Source: an uncultured Gammaproteobacteria bacterium
GTDB taxonomy: Bacteria; Pseudomonadota; Gammaproteobacteria; Steroidobacterales; JABDMI01
Length of the DNA: 6,459 nucleotides
Reading direction: 5' to 3'
Assembly: GCA_938039225.1 (NCBI GenBank)
Contig: CALHVH010000176.1
Location: 1-6,459, forward strand
Under the pieces are notes generated by a model that was given only the letters and a program-made list of their open reading frames with translations, was not told where the DNA came from and searched no databases. Position numbers and translations under genes: made by a program. Positions 6,191-6,459 of the stretch are shown here, in pieces; position 1 is the first letter of the stretch, and each line of letters begins with the position of its first letter.

Positions 6191-6316
6191 ATTTATTGGA
6201 GTCGATTTTCATTTTAGACAAGGCAAAAATTGTAAGGCAGTGAGGAATTTACATTGGTAAATGACGAAGTGACTGAGATTTTTAACGCCGTATAGAGTGA
6301 AAAGCGGCCCAATAAA
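6191..6316. repeat. MITE-like palindromic element, copy 2, complete
   Basis: The terminal inverted repeats are TTTATTGGAGTCGATTTTCA (6192-6211) and, read on the minus strand from 6316 to 6298, TTTATTGGGCCGCTTTTCA. Internal arms also pair (GGCAAAAATTG near 6222 with TTTTTAACGCC near 6280), and the centre TTTAC/GTAAA (6248-6260) forms a small hairpin, so nearly the whole 126 bp is one long imperfect palindrome. No transposase is encoded, which fits a non-autonomous element. Its right end abuts the T-run of the small RNA terminator. Confidence 0.7.
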
Positions 6317-6419
6317 AAAGCCCCAGCAAAGGGCTGGGGCTAAGTAGGCAACCGGCTTTTGGGGTACCGGCACGCTCGCCCAGGGAGGGAGGCGAGCTGT
6401 ACAGAGAAAGACTCTGCAC
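6312..6419 (-). ncRNA. Predicted sigma-E-controlled small RNA in the Spot 42/ErsA position
   Basis: Predicted RNA of about 108 nt read from 6419 down to 6312. Hairpin 1 is 8 bp (6419-6412 with 6406-6399, one G-U) with loop UCUUU. Hairpin 2 is 7 bp (6397-6391 with 6380-6374) with loop UCCCUCCCUG. Hairpin 3 is 5 bp (6371-6367 with 6355-6351, one G-U) with loop containing ACCCC. A short single strand (6350-6342) leads to a 9-bp terminator. A sigma-E-like promoter predicts the start at exactly G6419. Spot 42 in E. coli and ErsA in Pseudomonas occupy this place beside engB, convergent to it, and ErsA is driven by the sigma-E homologue AlgU. I therefore infer a trans-acting, probably Hfq-dependent regulator that pairs through its C-rich loops with ribosome-binding sites. 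I did not recognise the primary sequence itself. Confidence 0.7.
6314..6341 (-). terminator. Rho-independent terminator of the predicted small RNA
   Basis: AGCCCCAGC (6341-6333 on the minus strand) pairs over 9 bp with GCTGGGGCT (6327-6319), with the 5-nt loop CCTTT. The minus strand continues with a run of six T (6319-6314). On the plus strand no T-run follows, so the terminator is directional and must serve a transcript coming from the right edge. Confidence 0.9.
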
Positions 6420-6425
6420 TTAATA

Positions 6426-6454
6426 GTTTGAGGGCTTATTTCTGACTTAGTTCC
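6426..6454 (-). promoter_or_regulatory. Sigma-E (RpoE/AlgU)-type promoter
   Basis: On the minus strand GGAACTA (6454-6448) is followed after 16 nt by TCAAAC (6431-6426). The extracytoplasmic sigma-E consensus is GGAACTT, about 16 nt, then TCAAA or TCTGA. With the usual distance, transcription starts at G6419, the first base of hairpin 1. An overlapping sigma-70 reading (AAGTCA 6448-6443, 17 bp, TATTAA 6425-6420) is weaker and would cut into hairpin 1. Confidence 0.6.
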
Positions 6455-6459
6455 CGCTT

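Noticed and set aside
6381..6391. GGGAGGGAGG read on the plus strand, as CsrA-binding sites of a CsrB-like RNA.
   Set aside because: Only two GGA triplets occur, they are not in separate hairpin loops on that strand, and the terminator works only on the minus strand.
5777..6459. CRISPR array or tRNA gene in the gene-free 683 bp.
   Set aside because: The repeats are palindromic elements of differing sequence without regular spacers, and no cloverleaf or TTCGANTC-type T-arm is present.

Overview
The window looks like a chromosomal segment of an AT-rich, probably aquatic, gammaproteobacterium. The main reason is the block EngB GTPase / cytochrome c4 / DsbA, an order I know from Pseudomonas-type genomes, where polA lies on the far side of engB. 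The genus cannot be fixed from the sequence. There are no phage, plasmid or CRISPR features.

Layout. Positions 1-108 hold a candidate promoter. Positions 109-1119 (+) encode a secreted TPR protein with a C-terminal NTF2-like domain. Positions 1175-2389 (+) encode a periplasmic YkuD-fold L,D-transpeptidase or carboxypeptidase that ends in the same kind of NTF2-like domain. A 19-bp perfect-stem bidirectional terminator (2407-2451) separates this pair from a minus-strand block: a DsbA-like lipoprotein with CPAC (2467-3273), a second DsbA with CGHC (3433-4242) and a di-haem cytochrome c4 (4273-4962). The last two are 30 bp apart, read cytochrome c4 then dsbA, and end at their own terminator (3368-3400). 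Divergently, engB (5165-5776, +) encodes the ribosome-assembly GTPase. A possible 35-codon leader ORF (5054-5161) stops 3 nt before its start codon.

The last 683 bp contain no protein gene but are not empty. They hold a palindromic GTCATTGCGAG repeat (5780-5904), two copies of a second palindromic MITE-like element (5981-6138 and 6191-6316), the first apparently split by a third GC-rich palindrome (6031-6104), and a predicted small RNA on the minus strand (6312-6419).

The small RNA is the most interesting item. A sigma-E-type promoter (GGAACTA, 16 nt, TCAAA) places the start at G6419, exactly the first base of an 8-bp hairpin. Two further hairpins with C-rich loops follow, then a 9-bp terminator stem with a U-run, about 108 nt in all. 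Its position and orientation, convergent to engB, match Spot 42 of enterobacteria and the AlgU/sigma-22-dependent ErsA of Pseudomonas, both located between polA and engB. I infer that it is a member or analogue of that group.

Together the genes point to envelope biology: peptidoglycan trimming or cross-linking, periplasmic disulfide formation, c-type electron transport, and a probable envelope-stress small RNA.
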